Assembly: GCF_963676935.1 (NCBI RefSeq)
Contig: NZ_OY781470.1
Span: 682,001 to 746,000, forward strand
DNA length: 64,000 nt
Direction of reading: 5' to 3'
Source: Halarcobacter sp.
Lineage (GTDB): Bacteria; Campylobacterota; Campylobacteria; Campylobacterales; Arcobacteraceae
Under the pieces are notes generated by a model, which was not told the origin of the DNA, ran no database searches, and saw nothing but the letters and a program-made list of their open reading frames with translations. How positions within the stretch are numbered: position 1 is the first letter of the stretch; each line of letters begins with the position of its first letter. A program made the translations under genes and the position numbers. Of the stretch, positions 33,829 to 43,327 are shown one piece after another.

Positions 33829-35838
33829 CTAAAAACTTTCCCACTCATCATCGTCATTATTGTTTGCAGTTATAGTTTTATTTTTAAAATCAGACTTAGA
33901 TTCATGAACTTTTTTAGGTTCATTTTTAATAGAAGGTTTAGAAGTACTATCTTGAGAAGTATTTATTTTAGAAATACTACTAGAGTTTGAAGATTTTCTA
34001 GTATTATTAGAAGAAACAGTGATATTGTCTTTACCAATAAACTCTTTTTCATCAGCTTCTTTGACAATTTCATTTGCAATATCCTGAGTTTTGTCAGCAA
34101 TATCTTTAGTTTCATTAGCAACAGCAGCATTTTGTTGAGTTTGTTGGTCAAGAAGATTAATAGCATCATTGATTTGAACGATACCTGATTGTTGCTCTTT
34201 ACTAGCAATTTCAACATCAGAGATAAGCTCTAAAGTAGTATTGATATTTTTATTAAGACCTTCATAGCCTTTAATCATAATGTCGGCACTATTTTTACCA
34301 TCATTAGCTTTAACTGTAGCATTTTCAACTAAATCTTTAATCTCTTTAGCAGCTTCAGCAGATCTACTTGCTAAATTTCTAACCTCTTGTGCAACAACAG
34401 CAAATCCTTTACCAGCTTCACCTGCAGTAGCAGCTTCAACAGCAGCATTAAGTGAAAGAATGTTGGTTTGGAAAGCTATTTGATCAATAATAGAAATTGC
34501 ATCATTAATAGCACTTACTTGTTCATTTATACTATCCATAGCAGTAGTAGTTTGAGTTGCAAGTTTTTCACCTTCAGCAGAAGATTTTTTTAGTTCATTG
34601 GCATTTTGAGCCATTTTTACAACATTTTCAGTATTATGTGAGATATTTGAAGTTATCTCTTCTAATGCTGCTGCTGTTTCTTCTAAAGAAGCTGCTGCTT
34701 CGTTTGATGATTTACTTAATTCATCTACATTTATTAGTAGTTCATTTGAACTTTTGTTAAGAGATAAACCTCTATTTTTGTTTTCTACTAACATATGAGA
34801 AATACTTTCCCCTAAACTATTAATCCCTTTTAAAAGTTTATCAATATCACCTTCTAAAGACATTGAAGTTTTAGCTTTAAAATCATCATTTTGATATTTT
34901 ATTAAGGTATCTAATGTATGTTCAATTATATTATGAAGTGTGTTTAGCATATCATTTAAAGTATCTACTAATTTCATAATTGTATTATTTGTCGTAGTAG
35001 TTGTTACTCTATGTGTGAGGTTACCTTTTTTTATCTCATTTACAACATTTTGTACATCATTGATAACTAGTTCATCTTCTCTCTTATTTTCTTCTATTTT
35101 ATCAATATATTTATTGAAGCTTTTAGCTATTTGTGCCGTTTCATCTTTTGATTTTATATCAATTTTTATTTGAGTAGAACCATCTTTAGATAAATTATCC
35201 ATAGCATCTTCAAGTATTTCTAATGGTACGATAATACTTCTAGATAATAAAATGTTAAAAATAAAAATGATTAGTAAAATTACAAGCAATAAAATCACTA
35301 TAGTTGTCAGATACTCTTCTATTGATTTATTATAATTATCTTGTGCTTTTTGTGAATCTTTTTTTAATATTTTAATTATATCTGCAATAGTAAACTTTAA
35401 ATCTCTCCAAGCTTTTAAAGAGATTTTCATATCCTCTTTTTCTAATACTTTCCCTTCACTAACCTTTTTATAAAGAGGTTTAGCTATGTTAAGAAAATTT
35501 ATAACTTTTGTATCAAATTTTTTATATAGATTTATATTTAGTTCTTTAAAGTTATTTGCAGCATTTTCAACTTTTGATATTGCAGTAGTCATAGTTTTTT
35601 TAGCTTTTTGGGAATTGGGATTTTGGAAAACTACTCCAGATGAAGAGTTATATAAAAGACCATTTATAAAAATTGCATTTATCGTGTCATTTTGTTTGGC
35701 AATATCTATAGAATATTTATATTCTTTAGATAAAGAATTTAAAGCATTGTATATAACAAATCCTGAAATCAAAAGACCAATTACAATTAATAAACTATTT
35801 ATTTTCAATTTTAAGCTAATAGATAAATTATTTAACAT
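33829..35838 (-). CDS. Membrane chemoreceptor (MCP) with WESF-type tail
   Basis: 669 residues. Membrane helix at about 12-32, periplasmic four-helix-type sensing domain (about 35-180) with many Lys and Asn, second helix at about 182-202, HAMP (about 205-260) plus a second HAMP-like unit, then a long signalling coiled coil. The tip contains [32 protein letters not shown] in the normal order and binds CheA and CheW. The last residues are DDDEWESF after a flexible Ser/Lys-rich linker; this resembles the NWETF pentapeptide that tethers CheR. The signalling domain is almost the same as that of the soluble receptor at 59550. Ligand unknown. Confidence 0.93.
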   Translation of the reverse strand: MLNNLSISLKLKINSLLIVIGLLISGFVIYNALNSLSKEYKYSIDIAKQNDTINAIFINGLLYNSSSGVVFQNPNSQKAKKTMTTAISKVENAANNFKELNINLYKKFDTKVINFLNIAKPLYKKVSEGKVLEKEDMKISLKAWRDLKFTIADIIKILKKDSQKAQDNYNKSIEEYLTTIVILLLVILLIIFIFNILLSRSIIVPLEILEDAMDNLSKDGSTQIKIDIKSKDETAQIAKSFNKYIDKIEENKREDELVINDVQNVVNEIKKGNLTHRVTTTTTNNTIMKLVDTLNDMLNTLHNIIEHTLDTLIKYQNDDFKAKTSMSLEGDIDKLLKGINSLGESISHMLVENKNRGLSLNKSSNELLINVDELSKSSNEAAASLEETAAALEEITSNISHNTENVVKMAQNANELKKSSAEGEKLATQTTTAMDSINEQVSAINDAISIIDQIAFQTNILSLNAAVEAATAGEAGKGFAVVAQEVRNLASRSAEAAKEIKDLVENATVKANDGKNSADIMIKGYEGLNKNINTTLELISDVEIASKEQQSGIVQINDAINLLDQQTQQNAAVANETKDIADKTQDIANEIVKEADEKEFIGKDNITVSSNNTRKSSNSSSISKINTSQDSTSKPSIKNEPKKVHESKSDFKNKTITANNNDDDEWESF

Positions 35839-35901
35839 ATTATACCTTTAATAAAGTTATTAAATATTATATAATATTATTTCTTAAAATCTAAATATTA
35901 T

Positions 35902-37395
35902 TTATTTTATATTTTCAAACTCTTCGATGATTTTTTCAATAGGCTCAGTACCCACTGAAATTCTTATTAAATCAATAGGAAGTTCAATATTTTCTAAAAA
36001 TTTTTTACCTTTTTTAGTTTTGATTAAATCATAATGAGCCAAATAAGTATAAGGCATAAGAAGTGTGAATTCAGTACCTAAACTAGGGCCTTTTGCAAAA
36101 TTTAGTTTATCGTATGTTTCTTTTAAAGGTTTATTAAAAGTTACAGATACAATTCCTACATATGAATTATCATCAATCATTGTTTGAGAATAGTTAACTT
36201 TATTTTTTTCATCTAAACAATAATACAAATTTTTAATATAAGGACATGTTTTTAAATAATCTACTAGTTTTTTCGTATTTGAAGAAATTATTTTTACTCT
36301 TTTTTCATAATTTTTAATCTCAAAAGCCATTCTTTGAATATCTTTGATAAACACTTTTTCACAATGTCCAAAGAACTCTTTATTCATATGTGATAGTCTA
36401 TGTTTTTTGTTTAATATAATTGCACCCATCAATACATCAGCATTTCCAGAAGCAAATTTAGTAAGAGATTCCACAAATATATCTGCATAATCTGTCAAGT
36501 CTAGATTATATGGTGTCGCAAAAGTTGAATCTATTACTAATGGTATATTATATTTATCACAAAGTGATTTTAATCTTTTTATATCAACACATTTTAATAA
36601 AGGGTTTGTTGGAACTTCAGTAATAATAGCTGTAACTCTAAGTCCATAATCTTTTAAATACTCTTCTAATAAATCAAGATTTGAAATATCAGGAAATACT
36701 TTTTGCCTTTGGAAATGATGATTTACAATATTCATTGTATCTAAATAAAGCCAACCAAACTGTATTAAAGTATCTCTACCATTATGTGCTTGTATAGAGT
36801 TAAGACCTCTTACAACTGAATAGATTGCATTCATGCCAGATGGAGTTAACTCTATGTTTTCTAGAGGTTGTTTATATGCATTAGCTAAAGTCTCTTTTAC
36901 AATCTTTTCAGAGACTTCTTTATCTTCTAACTCCTCTTTATGCAGGGTATCAATTAAACCCTCATTGAAAAGGTATTCTTCTGCTAGCCTTGAAGAAAGA
37001 TTACATCCTACATGTTGAATATAACTTAATACTTTTTGAAGTTGAGTGGTACCATTTTGTACAAGTATAACTCCAAAAGGCTCATCTATCTCAATTTTAT
37101 TATAAATATAGTATTTGTCACTTACTAAGTCAACTGCTTTTTTTGAACTTAATAGAACAACTTCATATATATTTGATATTTTGTATTTCTCTTTTATAAA
37201 AGAACTAAGTTTTTTTAAGTATGGATGTAATATAAATCTTGGATAACCACTTTTTATAACCTTTAATGTATCTTCATCAAACTCTTCATACCCTATTACA
37301 TCAGATATTGTTGGCATAGATACAGATACTGCATGAACATTTTTAGGTGGTAATGTTTCCCCCACAGCAATATGGTTAAAAAAAGCTTTTTTCAT
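35902..37395 (-). CDS. Cystathionine gamma-synthase-like PLP enzyme with N-terminal extension
   Basis: 497 residues, about 110 longer than bacterial MetB. The PLP lysine is K313 in SLTKFASGNADV. N-terminal residues 18-60 (HAVSVSMPTISDVIGYEEF, SGYPRFILHPY) match the extended form known from fungal cystathionine gamma-synthases (STR2/met-7 type). The enzyme family joins cysteine to an activated homoserine in methionine synthesis. Its stop-start junction with the next gene is direct: the upstream gene ends at 37396. The two probably cooperate in transsulfuration. The extended type has been noted in few bacteria. Confidence 0.8.
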   Translation of the reverse strand: MKKAFFNHIAVGETLPPKNVHAVSVSMPTISDVIGYEEFDEDTLKVIKSGYPRFILHPYLKKLSSFIKEKYKISNIYEVVLLSSKKAVDLVSDKYYIYNKIEIDEPFGVILVQNGTTQLQKVLSYIQHVGCNLSSRLAEEYLFNEGLIDTLHKEELEDKEVSEKIVKETLANAYKQPLENIELTPSGMNAIYSVVRGLNSIQAHNGRDTLIQFGWLYLDTMNIVNHHFQRQKVFPDISNLDLLEEYLKDYGLRVTAIITEVPTNPLLKCVDIKRLKSLCDKYNIPLVIDSTFATPYNLDLTDYADIFVESLTKFASGNADVLMGAIILNKKHRLSHMNKEFFGHCEKVFIKDIQRMAFEIKNYEKRVKIISSNTKKLVDYLKTCPYIKNLYYCLDEKNKVNYSQTMIDDNSYVGIVSVTFNKPLKETYDKLNFAKGPSLGTEFTLLMPYTYLAHYDLIKTKKGKKFLENIELPIDLIRISVGTEPIEKIIEEFENIK

Positions 37396-38550
37396 CTATT
37401 TTACAGCTTGTTTAATATCTTCAATTAAGTCATCAATATTTTCTAATCCAATAGAAAATCTAACTGTACCTTCAGCTATACCAATTGCCTTAAGTTCCTC
37501 TTTGGAAAAAGATGCGTGTGAAATTTTTGCAGGTATTTCTACTCTTGAATCAGGACTACCAAAAGAACATTTCTCTCCAAATATTTTTGTATTTTCAATA
37601 AACTTTTCAGCTAATTCTAGGGATTCAAAATCTGCACAAAATACACCTGGAATATATTTCATCTGTTTTTTTGCTAACTCATATTGAGGATGGGATTTTA
37701 AAGCAGGGTGGGTTACTTTTTTTATATAACTTTGTTCTTCTAAATAGTTAGCAATTTTTATAGAGTTTTCTTGATGTTCTTTCATTCTAACTTTAAGTGT
37801 AGGAATTCCTAAAGATATTAGATATACATCCATTGGGTTTTGACTTCTACCATGAGCATTTGCATAATAATGAATCTGTTCAGCTAACTCTTCTGTTTTA
37901 GCTACTATTGCTCCTGCAACCACTGCTCCATGACCAGAAATATATTTTGTAGTTGAAAATAAAGAAAAATCAGCACCCAACTTAAGAGGCAATTGACTAA
38001 TAAAAGTAGCTAATGAATTATCAACTGCAAATAGTGAATTATATTTATGAGATAAAGTAGCTATTTTTTCTAAATCAATAATCTTTAAGCCTGGATTTGT
38101 AGGAGATTCACATAATACTAATTCTATAGGATTTTCTTGTAGTATTTTTTCAACATTATCAAACTCTAAAAAGTTTGCAAAGTGAACAGTTATATTGTAT
38201 TTGTCTTTAAATACTTTTAATAATCTAAATGTTCCTCCATAACAATCTGCTTCAACTAAAATATGTGAATTTGCTTTTAGTACTGTTTCAAATAATAGAG
38301 CAACAGAAGCAATACCTGTATGGGTACAAACACAACCAGCCCCACCTTCAACTTCAGTAAATAGGTTTTCTAAAGTTTCCCTTGTTGGGTTGTCACTTCT
38401 TGTATAATCATATATTTTGTCTCCATTTTGTTTTTTTAAATCAAAAGTTCCAGTGTTATATATTGGAAAGTGAGAAGCTCCTGCTTTATCTTCAAAAGGA
38501 GCAAATTTTGTTATATGACTAAGTGCTGTCTCTATTTTTATTTTATTCAT
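37396..38550 (-). CDS. Trans-sulfuration PLP enzyme (cystathionine gamma-synthase/lyase type)
   Basis: 384 residues, normal length for the Cys/Met metabolism PLP family. K202 in FSTTKYISGHGAV binds PLP; YTRSDNPTRETLE and ADCYGGTFRLL are active-site segments. Family members include MetB, MetC, MGL and O-acetylhomoserine sulfhydrylase, which cannot be separated here by motif alone. The gene is immediately upstream of the extended synthase at 35902 with no gap, so they form an operon; the pair could run homocysteine/cystathionine conversion. Confidence 0.85.
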   Translation of the reverse strand: MNKIKIETALSHITKFAPFEDKAGASHFPIYNTGTFDLKKQNGDKIYDYTRSDNPTRETLENLFTEVEGGAGCVCTHTGIASVALLFETVLKANSHILVEADCYGGTFRLLKVFKDKYNITVHFANFLEFDNVEKILQENPIELVLCESPTNPGLKIIDLEKIATLSHKYNSLFAVDNSLATFISQLPLKLGADFSLFSTTKYISGHGAVVAGAIVAKTEELAEQIHYYANAHGRSQNPMDVYLISLGIPTLKVRMKEHQENSIKIANYLEEQSYIKKVTHPALKSHPQYELAKKQMKYIPGVFCADFESLELAEKFIENTKIFGEKCSFGSPDSRVEIPAKISHASFSKEELKAIGIAEGTVRFSIGLENIDDLIEDIKQAVK

Positions 38551-38692
38551 GCATATCCTATTTTTTTGGGAATTATAACCTATTTTTTATAAGAGTTAAA
38601 TCACCTTAATTTTAGTTATTAATTTTTCTAATATAAGACAAATTTTATCTTATTTTGATAATCTACTATGAAATAAAGTATAGAAGTAATAA

Positions 38693-40150
38693 ATGAAATT
38701 AAATGAATTAGAGTTAAGTGTTGATTATTTTCAATTTGATAAAAAATTTTATCAAAAACTTGAATCGACTCCATTAAACAATCCTCATCTAATCTCTTAC
38801 AGTAAAAGTGCTTGCGATTTGATAGGTTTAGATTATAGCAGTTGTGAAAGTGAATCTTTTGTAGCATTTATGAATGGTGAAAATGTTTTAAAAGGTTCAG
38901 TTCCATATTCAATGGCATATGCAGGGCATCAATTTGGATATTTTGTACCTCAATTAGGAGATGGACGAGCAATAAATTTAGGCAGTATTAATGGTTGGCA
39001 TCTTCAAACAAAGGGTTCAGGACTTACGCGATTTTCAAGGCAAGGTGATGGTAGGGCTGTTTTACGTTCATCTATTAGAGAATATATTATGAGTGAACAT
39101 ATGCATGCTTTGGGAATACCAACTACAAGAGCTTTGGCATTGATTGGTTCTACTCATCCTATATATAGAAGTTATGATGATATTGATACTGGTGCGATAG
39201 TTATGAGAATGTCAACTTCTTGGATTAGAATTGGAACTTTTGAGTATTTCTCTCGTGGAAAAGATGCACAGGAAAATCTAAAAAAGTTAACAGATTATGT
39301 TATAAAACAATCTTATCCTCATCTAGAAAATGAAGATAATAAATATGAAAGATTTTATTGTGAACTAGTTGAGAAAACTGCTAAACTACTTGCAATGTGG
39401 CAAGCTTATGGTTTTATGCATGGAGTTATGAACACGGATAATATGAGTGTTGCTGGACTTACTATTGATTATGGCCCCTTTGCATTTATGGATACTTTTG
39501 AGATGAATTGTATATGTAATCATACAGATATGGAAGGAAGATACTCTTTTTGCAATCAACCAGAAATTGCAAGATGGAATCTTGAAGTATTAGCTTACAA
39601 TCTTGGGAAAATTTGCAGTTTTAAAAAGCTAATAGGATATTTAAAAAGTTTTATAACTATACATCAAAAAGAGTATTTAGATCTTATGAACAAAAGATTA
39701 GGCTTAGATAAAAGATTAAGCAAAGATAGTAATATTGATTTAGTTATCTCTTTATTAGAAGCGTTAGAAAAATCAAAGATTGATTATAACTGTTTCTTTT
39801 ACCGTTTATCAAAACTAAAAAGCCTTGATTCTATTAATAGTATTACAGATATTTCAATTTTTAGAGATTCTATTATTAAGTGGTTTGAAGAATATAAAAA
39901 AGTGATAGAAAATCAAAATCAAGACTTTAAATATATGAAAGAGTTGATGTTAAAAGTTAATCCAAAATTTGTAATAAAAAACTATATGTTGCAAGAAGCA
40001 ATTGAAAATGCTAAAAATGGGGATTTCAAATTAACTAATGATTTATTATTTATTGCACAAAATCCATTTTTAGAACATAAAGAGTATGATAGATATTCTA
40101 ACCCTACACCAATAGAGTATGCTAATATTCAACTTAGCTGTTCTTCATAA
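38693..40150 (+). CDS. selO: Protein adenylyltransferase SelO
   Basis: 485 residues, the usual length of bacterial SelO (YdiU). Conserved pseudokinase motifs are clear: YAGHQFGYFVPQLGDGRA, LQTKGSGLTRFSRQGDGRAV, the catalytic-loop-like GVMNTDNMS and TIDYGPFAFMD. SelO transfers AMP to Ser, Thr or Tyr of target proteins and is linked to redox stress. The protein ends in CSS: the antepenultimate position is Sec in animal SelO and Cys here. Single gene. Confidence 0.95.
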   Translation: MKLNELELSVDYFQFDKKFYQKLESTPLNNPHLISYSKSACDLIGLDYSSCESESFVAFMNGENVLKGSVPYSMAYAGHQFGYFVPQLGDGRAINLGSINGWHLQTKGSGLTRFSRQGDGRAVLRSSIREYIMSEHMHALGIPTTRALALIGSTHPIYRSYDDIDTGAIVMRMSTSWIRIGTFEYFSRGKDAQENLKKLTDYVIKQSYPHLENEDNKYERFYCELVEKTAKLLAMWQAYGFMHGVMNTDNMSVAGLTIDYGPFAFMDTFEMNCICNHTDMEGRYSFCNQPEIARWNLEVLAYNLGKICSFKKLIGYLKSFITIHQKEYLDLMNKRLGLDKRLSKDSNIDLVISLLEALEKSKIDYNCFFYRLSKLKSLDSINSITDISIFRDSIIKWFEEYKKVIENQNQDFKYMKELMLKVNPKFVIKNYMLQEAIENAKNGDFKLTNDLLFIAQNPFLEHKEYDRYSNPTPIEYANIQLSCSS

Positions 40151-40224
40151 GCTTCATATTGATACTGATATTGATTTTAAGAGTTATTTAGATAAAATAA
40201 ATTAGATGTTTGATAAGGAGTTAT

Positions 40225-40455
40225 ATGATATCGCCTAAATATAGAAGGTTAGTATTTGCATTTTTTATGTCAATGTTTATGAGTTTTATTATGAGTTTGG
40301 TTATTACATTTATAAATTTAGGAATAGTAGATAATTTTTTCATAAAATGGATGGAAGCTTTTATAAAAGCATTTATATGTGCATTTCCAATTGTATTTTT
40401 TGTTGCACCAGCTGTTAATAAATTGACAAATAGATTAGTAAGGGAAAACCATTAA
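40225..40455 (+). CDS. DUF2798 two-helix membrane protein
   Basis: 76 residues from the ATG at 40225, placed 6 bases after TAAGGAG; the longer TTG-started frame from 40210 would include the binding site and is rejected. Two membrane helices (about 9-34 and 42-66) and the pattern YRRLVFAFFMSMFMSFIMS match DUF2798 proteins, small inner-membrane proteins of unknown role. The stop overlaps the end of the convergent 50-residue gene by 4 bases. Confidence 0.8.
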   Translation: MISPKYRRLVFAFFMSMFMSFIMSLVITFINLGIVDNFFIKWMEAFIKAFICAFPIVFFVAPAVNKLTNRLVRENH

Positions 40456-40604
40456 TCAAAATATTTAAAATCATCATCTTCACTTTTATCTTTTTTTCTA
40501 TTTTTAAATTTCCACATAGTTAAAAAATATTTGATTGAAGAGATGCTTATAATTATAGAGATAATAATAAGTAAAATAAAACCTATTATATATAGAGTTT
40601 CCAT
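40452..40604 (-). CDS. 50-residue single-helix membrane protein
   Basis: A hydrophobic helix rich in Ile (about 4-24, IIGFILLIIISIIISIS) is followed by a basic stretch and an acidic end (KSEDDDFKYFD). The ATG is 5 bases after the stop of the next upstream minus-strand gene, so the two are co-transcribed. The size and small-subunit layout recall accessory peptides of respiratory oxidases (CcoQ/CcoS type), but no such genes adjoin it. Function unknown. Confidence 0.6.
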   Translation of the reverse strand: METLYIIGFILLIIISIIISISSIKYFLTMWKFKNRKKDKSEDDDFKYFD

Positions 40605-40609
40605 TTTAC

Positions 40610-40921
40610 TTATTTGTTTCTTTGACTTTCATATTGTAAAAAGTTCTGACCTTCTCCTGAACTTCCACCTTTTTTAGTATTCTTATCTGGAACATTTTCA
40701 ATACCTTTAAAATCATCAAACCATTTAAGTTCTGATGGCATTCTTGCATCTTTTTTGCTTTTTGATGCAGAACTAAAATCAAATCCATCTGATATACTTA
40801 TTTTATGATAAGCAACAAATCCTAGTATAATTAAAACAACTATGAAAAGTAGCTTAATTAGTGTTTCTAAAACAAAATGTGTAGTTGTTTTCTTTTTTTG
40901 TGTTTTATAATTTTTTGACAT
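40610..40921 (-). CDS. Membrane-anchored hypothetical protein
   Basis: 103 residues: a basic N-terminus (KTQKKKTTTH), one membrane helix (about 19-40) and a polar outer part with DGFDFSSASKSKKD and Gly/Ser-rich end. No family is recognised. It is followed after 5 bases by the 50-residue membrane protein gene, and is divergent from the YjbQ gene. Confidence 0.65.
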   Translation of the reverse strand: MSKNYKTQKKKTTTHFVLETLIKLLFIVVLIILGFVAYHKISISDGFDFSSASKSKKDARMPSELKWFDDFKGIENVPDKNTKKGGSSGEGQNFLQYESQRNK

Positions 40922-40967
40922 ATATCATTATACACAAATATTATTGATTTTTAGATATTATTACTAT

Positions 40968-41402
40968 ATGAAAGTAATCCAAAAAGAATTTAATTTAAAA
41001 AATTATTCAAGAGGTTTTCACTTAATAACTGATGAAGTTATTAATAAACTTAATGAGATAAAAAATATAGAAATGGGAACTTTGAATTTATTCCTAAAAC
41101 ACACAAGTGCAAGCCTAACAATTAATGAAAATTGTGATAGCAGTGTAAGAAGTGATATGGAAAATTTCATAAATGATATTGTCTCAAATAAAAATTATTT
41201 TATACATACTTATGAAGGGGAAGATGATATGCCAGCACATATTAAGTCATCAATCTTTGGAAGCTCTCTTACTCTTCCTATTACAAATGGAAAACTCAAT
41301 CTAGGAACTTGGCAAGGTATATACTTAGGTGAACATAGAGATTTTGGAGGAAGCAGAAGAATAGTTGCTACTATTATGGGAATATCTACTAATGATTTTT
41401 AG
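40968..41402 (+). CDS. YjbQ/UPF0047 family protein (secondary thiamine-phosphate synthase)
   Basis: 144 residues from ATG 40968; the ORF is open to 40944 but the first eight residues (Phe/Tyr-rich) are not conserved in the family. The UPF0047 signature is complete: LKHTSASLTINEN, then MPAHIKSSIFGSSLTLPI, GTWQGIYLGEHRDFGG and RRIVATIMG. Family members show weak thiamine-phosphate synthase activity in E. coli tests; the physiological role is uncertain. Its His residues form a probable metal site. Confidence 0.9.
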   Translation: MKVIQKEFNLKNYSRGFHLITDEVINKLNEIKNIEMGTLNLFLKHTSASLTINENCDSSVRSDMENFINDIVSNKNYFIHTYEGEDDMPAHIKSSIFGSSLTLPITNGKLNLGTWQGIYLGEHRDFGGSRRIVATIMGISTNDF

Positions 41403-41514
41403 TTTTTTATTGACTGTAATATGTATCACTTAAAATATCTGTATTATCTACTTCATCTTCATAAAATCTTCTATGCTATTTTACTTAATTGTCTTCTATT
41501 AAATAATTTTTTAT

Positions 41515-42438
41515 TTAAAGTAAATGTCCTAACTTATCTTTTTTTGTTCTCAAATAATTTACATTGAACTTATTTGTTTTGGTAATTGCAGGAATTCTTT
41601 CAATTATTTCAATACCAGTACTTTCTATAAATTTTATTTTTCTAGGATTATTTGTAATAAGTCTCATTTTTTTTAGTCCTAGATTTTTTAAAATATAAGC
41701 TATGGCTGTATAATCTCTCTCATCCTCTTTAAAACCTAATTTTAAATTTGCTTCTACTGTATTAAAACCTTGATCTTGTAAATTATATGCATTTACCTTA
41801 TTTACCAAACCTATATTTCTCCCTTCTTGTCTATGATAAATAACCAATCCACCTTCTTTTGAAATAAGTTCTAAAGCTAAGTTTAGTTGGTTATTACAAT
41901 CACATTTTAAACTACCAATACTATCTCCTGTTAAACATTCACTATGAATTCTCACAAGTGGCATTTCAATTGAAGAAAAATCTTTACTCATAATTGCAAG
42001 ATGCTCTTGAGAACCATCTTTATAAGCTTTTATATCAAAGTTTCCAAATTTAGAGGGAAGATTTGCAATCTTTGATTCAACAATTGTTCTCTCGTTTTTT
42101 TCTTTTAGATAAGATCTAAAGAAACAAGACTTAGCTCCAGTATGACAAGCTGAGTTTCCAACTTGTTCTACTATAGCTAGAATTGTATCTTCATCACAAT
42201 CAACTCTTAAATCAATTAACTTTTGAATATGTCCACTTGTTTCACCTTTTTTCCAAATTCTATTTTTACTTCTTGAAAAATAGTGAACAATTTTAGTTTC
42301 TACAGTTAAATCTAATGCTTCTTTATTCATATATCCCAGCATTAGAACCTCATTTGTTCCATATTCTTGTGTTATTACTGGAACTAAACCATTTGATTTT
42401 TTAAAATCTATTTCCATTTTTTCTCTTTTAATATTCAT
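41515..42438 (-). CDS. Fusion of phosphoribosyl-AMP cyclohydrolase (HisI) and GTP cyclohydrolase II (RibA)
   Basis: 307 residues. Residues about 8-115 are HisI-like: VLMLGYMNKEAL, YFSRSKNRIWKKGETSGH, and the zinc/magnesium ligands VDCDED and ACHTGAKSCF. Residues about 120-307 are RibA-like: zinc site CLTGDSIGSLKCDC, and YHRQEGRNIGLVNK of the GTP-hydrolysis site. HisI opens the AMP ring in histidine synthesis; RibA opens GTP in riboflavin synthesis. Both are cyclohydrolases that use zinc, but such a fusion is unusual. The gene lies 203 bases from a perfect Zur-type palindrome. The start at 42438 has an AAAGG site; 42417 is an alternative. Confidence 0.88.
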   Translation of the reverse strand: MNIKREKMEIDFKKSNGLVPVITQEYGTNEVLMLGYMNKEALDLTVETKIVHYFSRSKNRIWKKGETSGHIQKLIDLRVDCDEDTILAIVEQVGNSACHTGAKSCFFRSYLKEKNERTIVESKIANLPSKFGNFDIKAYKDGSQEHLAIMSKDFSSIEMPLVRIHSECLTGDSIGSLKCDCNNQLNLALELISKEGGLVIYHRQEGRNIGLVNKVNAYNLQDQGFNTVEANLKLGFKEDERDYTAIAYILKNLGLKKMRLITNNPRKIKFIESTGIEIIERIPAITKTNKFNVNYLRTKKDKLGHLL

Positions 42439-42862
42439 TTTACACCTTTTAGGTTTGCATATTTGCTATCATAAGTTATTCTAAAATATTTCTATAAAAA
42501 TGTGACTAAGTAAAAGTGTAGCTATATATCAAATCAAATAAATAACTTATTTTGCTCTTTATGTGCAAAGTTTAAATCTGATGCTTCTATTTATACTATT
42601 AAACTATTGCCCAAATAATTTATCCTTTAGTGTAATAGTCTGCAACTTAGTTGCATTTGGAATTTTATCATAGGAAAATTAAGTTGAACTTAGCTTTTAT
42701 ATTGAGTTATAAATGTAAAGCTAAGGTATTTTAAAATGTGAAAATATTTTTTGAGATTTATTAATATAAAATTATATCTTCAATAGATAGAAACACGGAC
42801 TTTTTAACTAGTAATTAACAAAAAAAATACTAATATAATAATATATTATAAAAAGGATATAA
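42439..42862. other. Intergenic region with a Zur-type palindrome
   Basis: 424 bases between two divergent genes, very AT-rich. Besides the palindrome at 42641-42655 and promoter-like sequences near 42830, no gene or RNA is evident. The region may contain the divergent promoters of the HisI-RibA gene and the copper-delivery operon. Confidence 0.55.
42641..42655. promoter_or_regulatory. Zur-type box 3 (perfect palindrome)
   Basis: TGCAACTTAGTTGCA, a perfect 15-bp palindrome around one base. It matches the boxes at 31400 (13/15) and 31354 (12/15). It lies between the HisI-RibA gene and the copper-chaperone operon. Confidence 0.6.
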
Positions 42863-43315
42863 ATGAAAAAAATTGTTGTATTTATGATATTTAGTATATC
42901 AATACTTTTTGCTTCTAATTTAAAAGTTGAAGATGGATATGTTAGAGCTACTCCTCCAAGTTTACCTAATTCAGCAGCTTTTATGAAAGTTATAAATAGT
43001 TCTAATGAAACAGTATCAATAGTTAAAGCATTATCTAATGTATCTAAAGTGGTTGAATTGCATACCCATCTAATGAAAGATGGTATTATGAAAATGGTTC
43101 AAGTTCCAAAAATAGAAGTACCTGCAAATGGAGAAGTATCACTTCAACCTGGTGGTTTTCATATTATGTTAATTGGTTTAAATAAAGCTTTAAAAGAGGG
43201 TGAAAGTGTAACTTTAACTTTAGAGTTTTCAAATGGTGAAAGTAAAACAATTACTGTACCTGTTAAAACAGTAATGGATGGTATGAAACACCATGGTAAT
43301 CATATGCACAACTAA
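42863..43315 (+). CDS. Periplasmic copper chaperone PCu(A)C
   Basis: 150 residues with a signal peptide (about 1-18). The copper-binding pattern H-x(n)-M-x(n)-H-x-M is present: ELHTHLMKDG, a Met at MKMVQVP, then PGGFHIMLIGL. The C-terminus has extra His and Met (MKHHGNHMHN), common in these proteins. PCuAC carries Cu(I) in the periplasm to cytochrome oxidase CuA sites. It is followed after 12 bases by two further genes that end with SCO, so copper delivery to an oxidase is the likely job. Confidence 0.92.
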   Translation: MKKIVVFMIFSISILFASNLKVEDGYVRATPPSLPNSAAFMKVINSSNETVSIVKALSNVSKVVELHTHLMKDGIMKMVQVPKIEVPANGEVSLQPGGFHIMLIGLNKALKEGESVTLTLEFSNGESKTITVPVKTVMDGMKHHGNHMHN

Positions 43316-43327
43316 GTTTATTTGTAA

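Noticed and set aside
33437-33832. 131-residue plus-strand frame rich in Phe, Tyr, Cys
   Set aside because: It lies out of frame in the NicO transporter gene; composition is that of a frameshifted membrane protein.
33963-34760. Several frames overlapping the chemoreceptor on both strands
   Set aside because: Shadow frames; low-complexity translations without start signals.
38628-38867. Minus-strand 79-residue frame upstream of selO
   Set aside because: It overlaps the start of selO, whose family motifs are clear; no ribosome site.
41403-41514. Possible gene remnant between the YjbQ gene and the HisI-RibA gene (minus strand, about 20 residues ending YYSQ)
   Set aside because: No start, no ribosome site and stops in every frame; too short to support.
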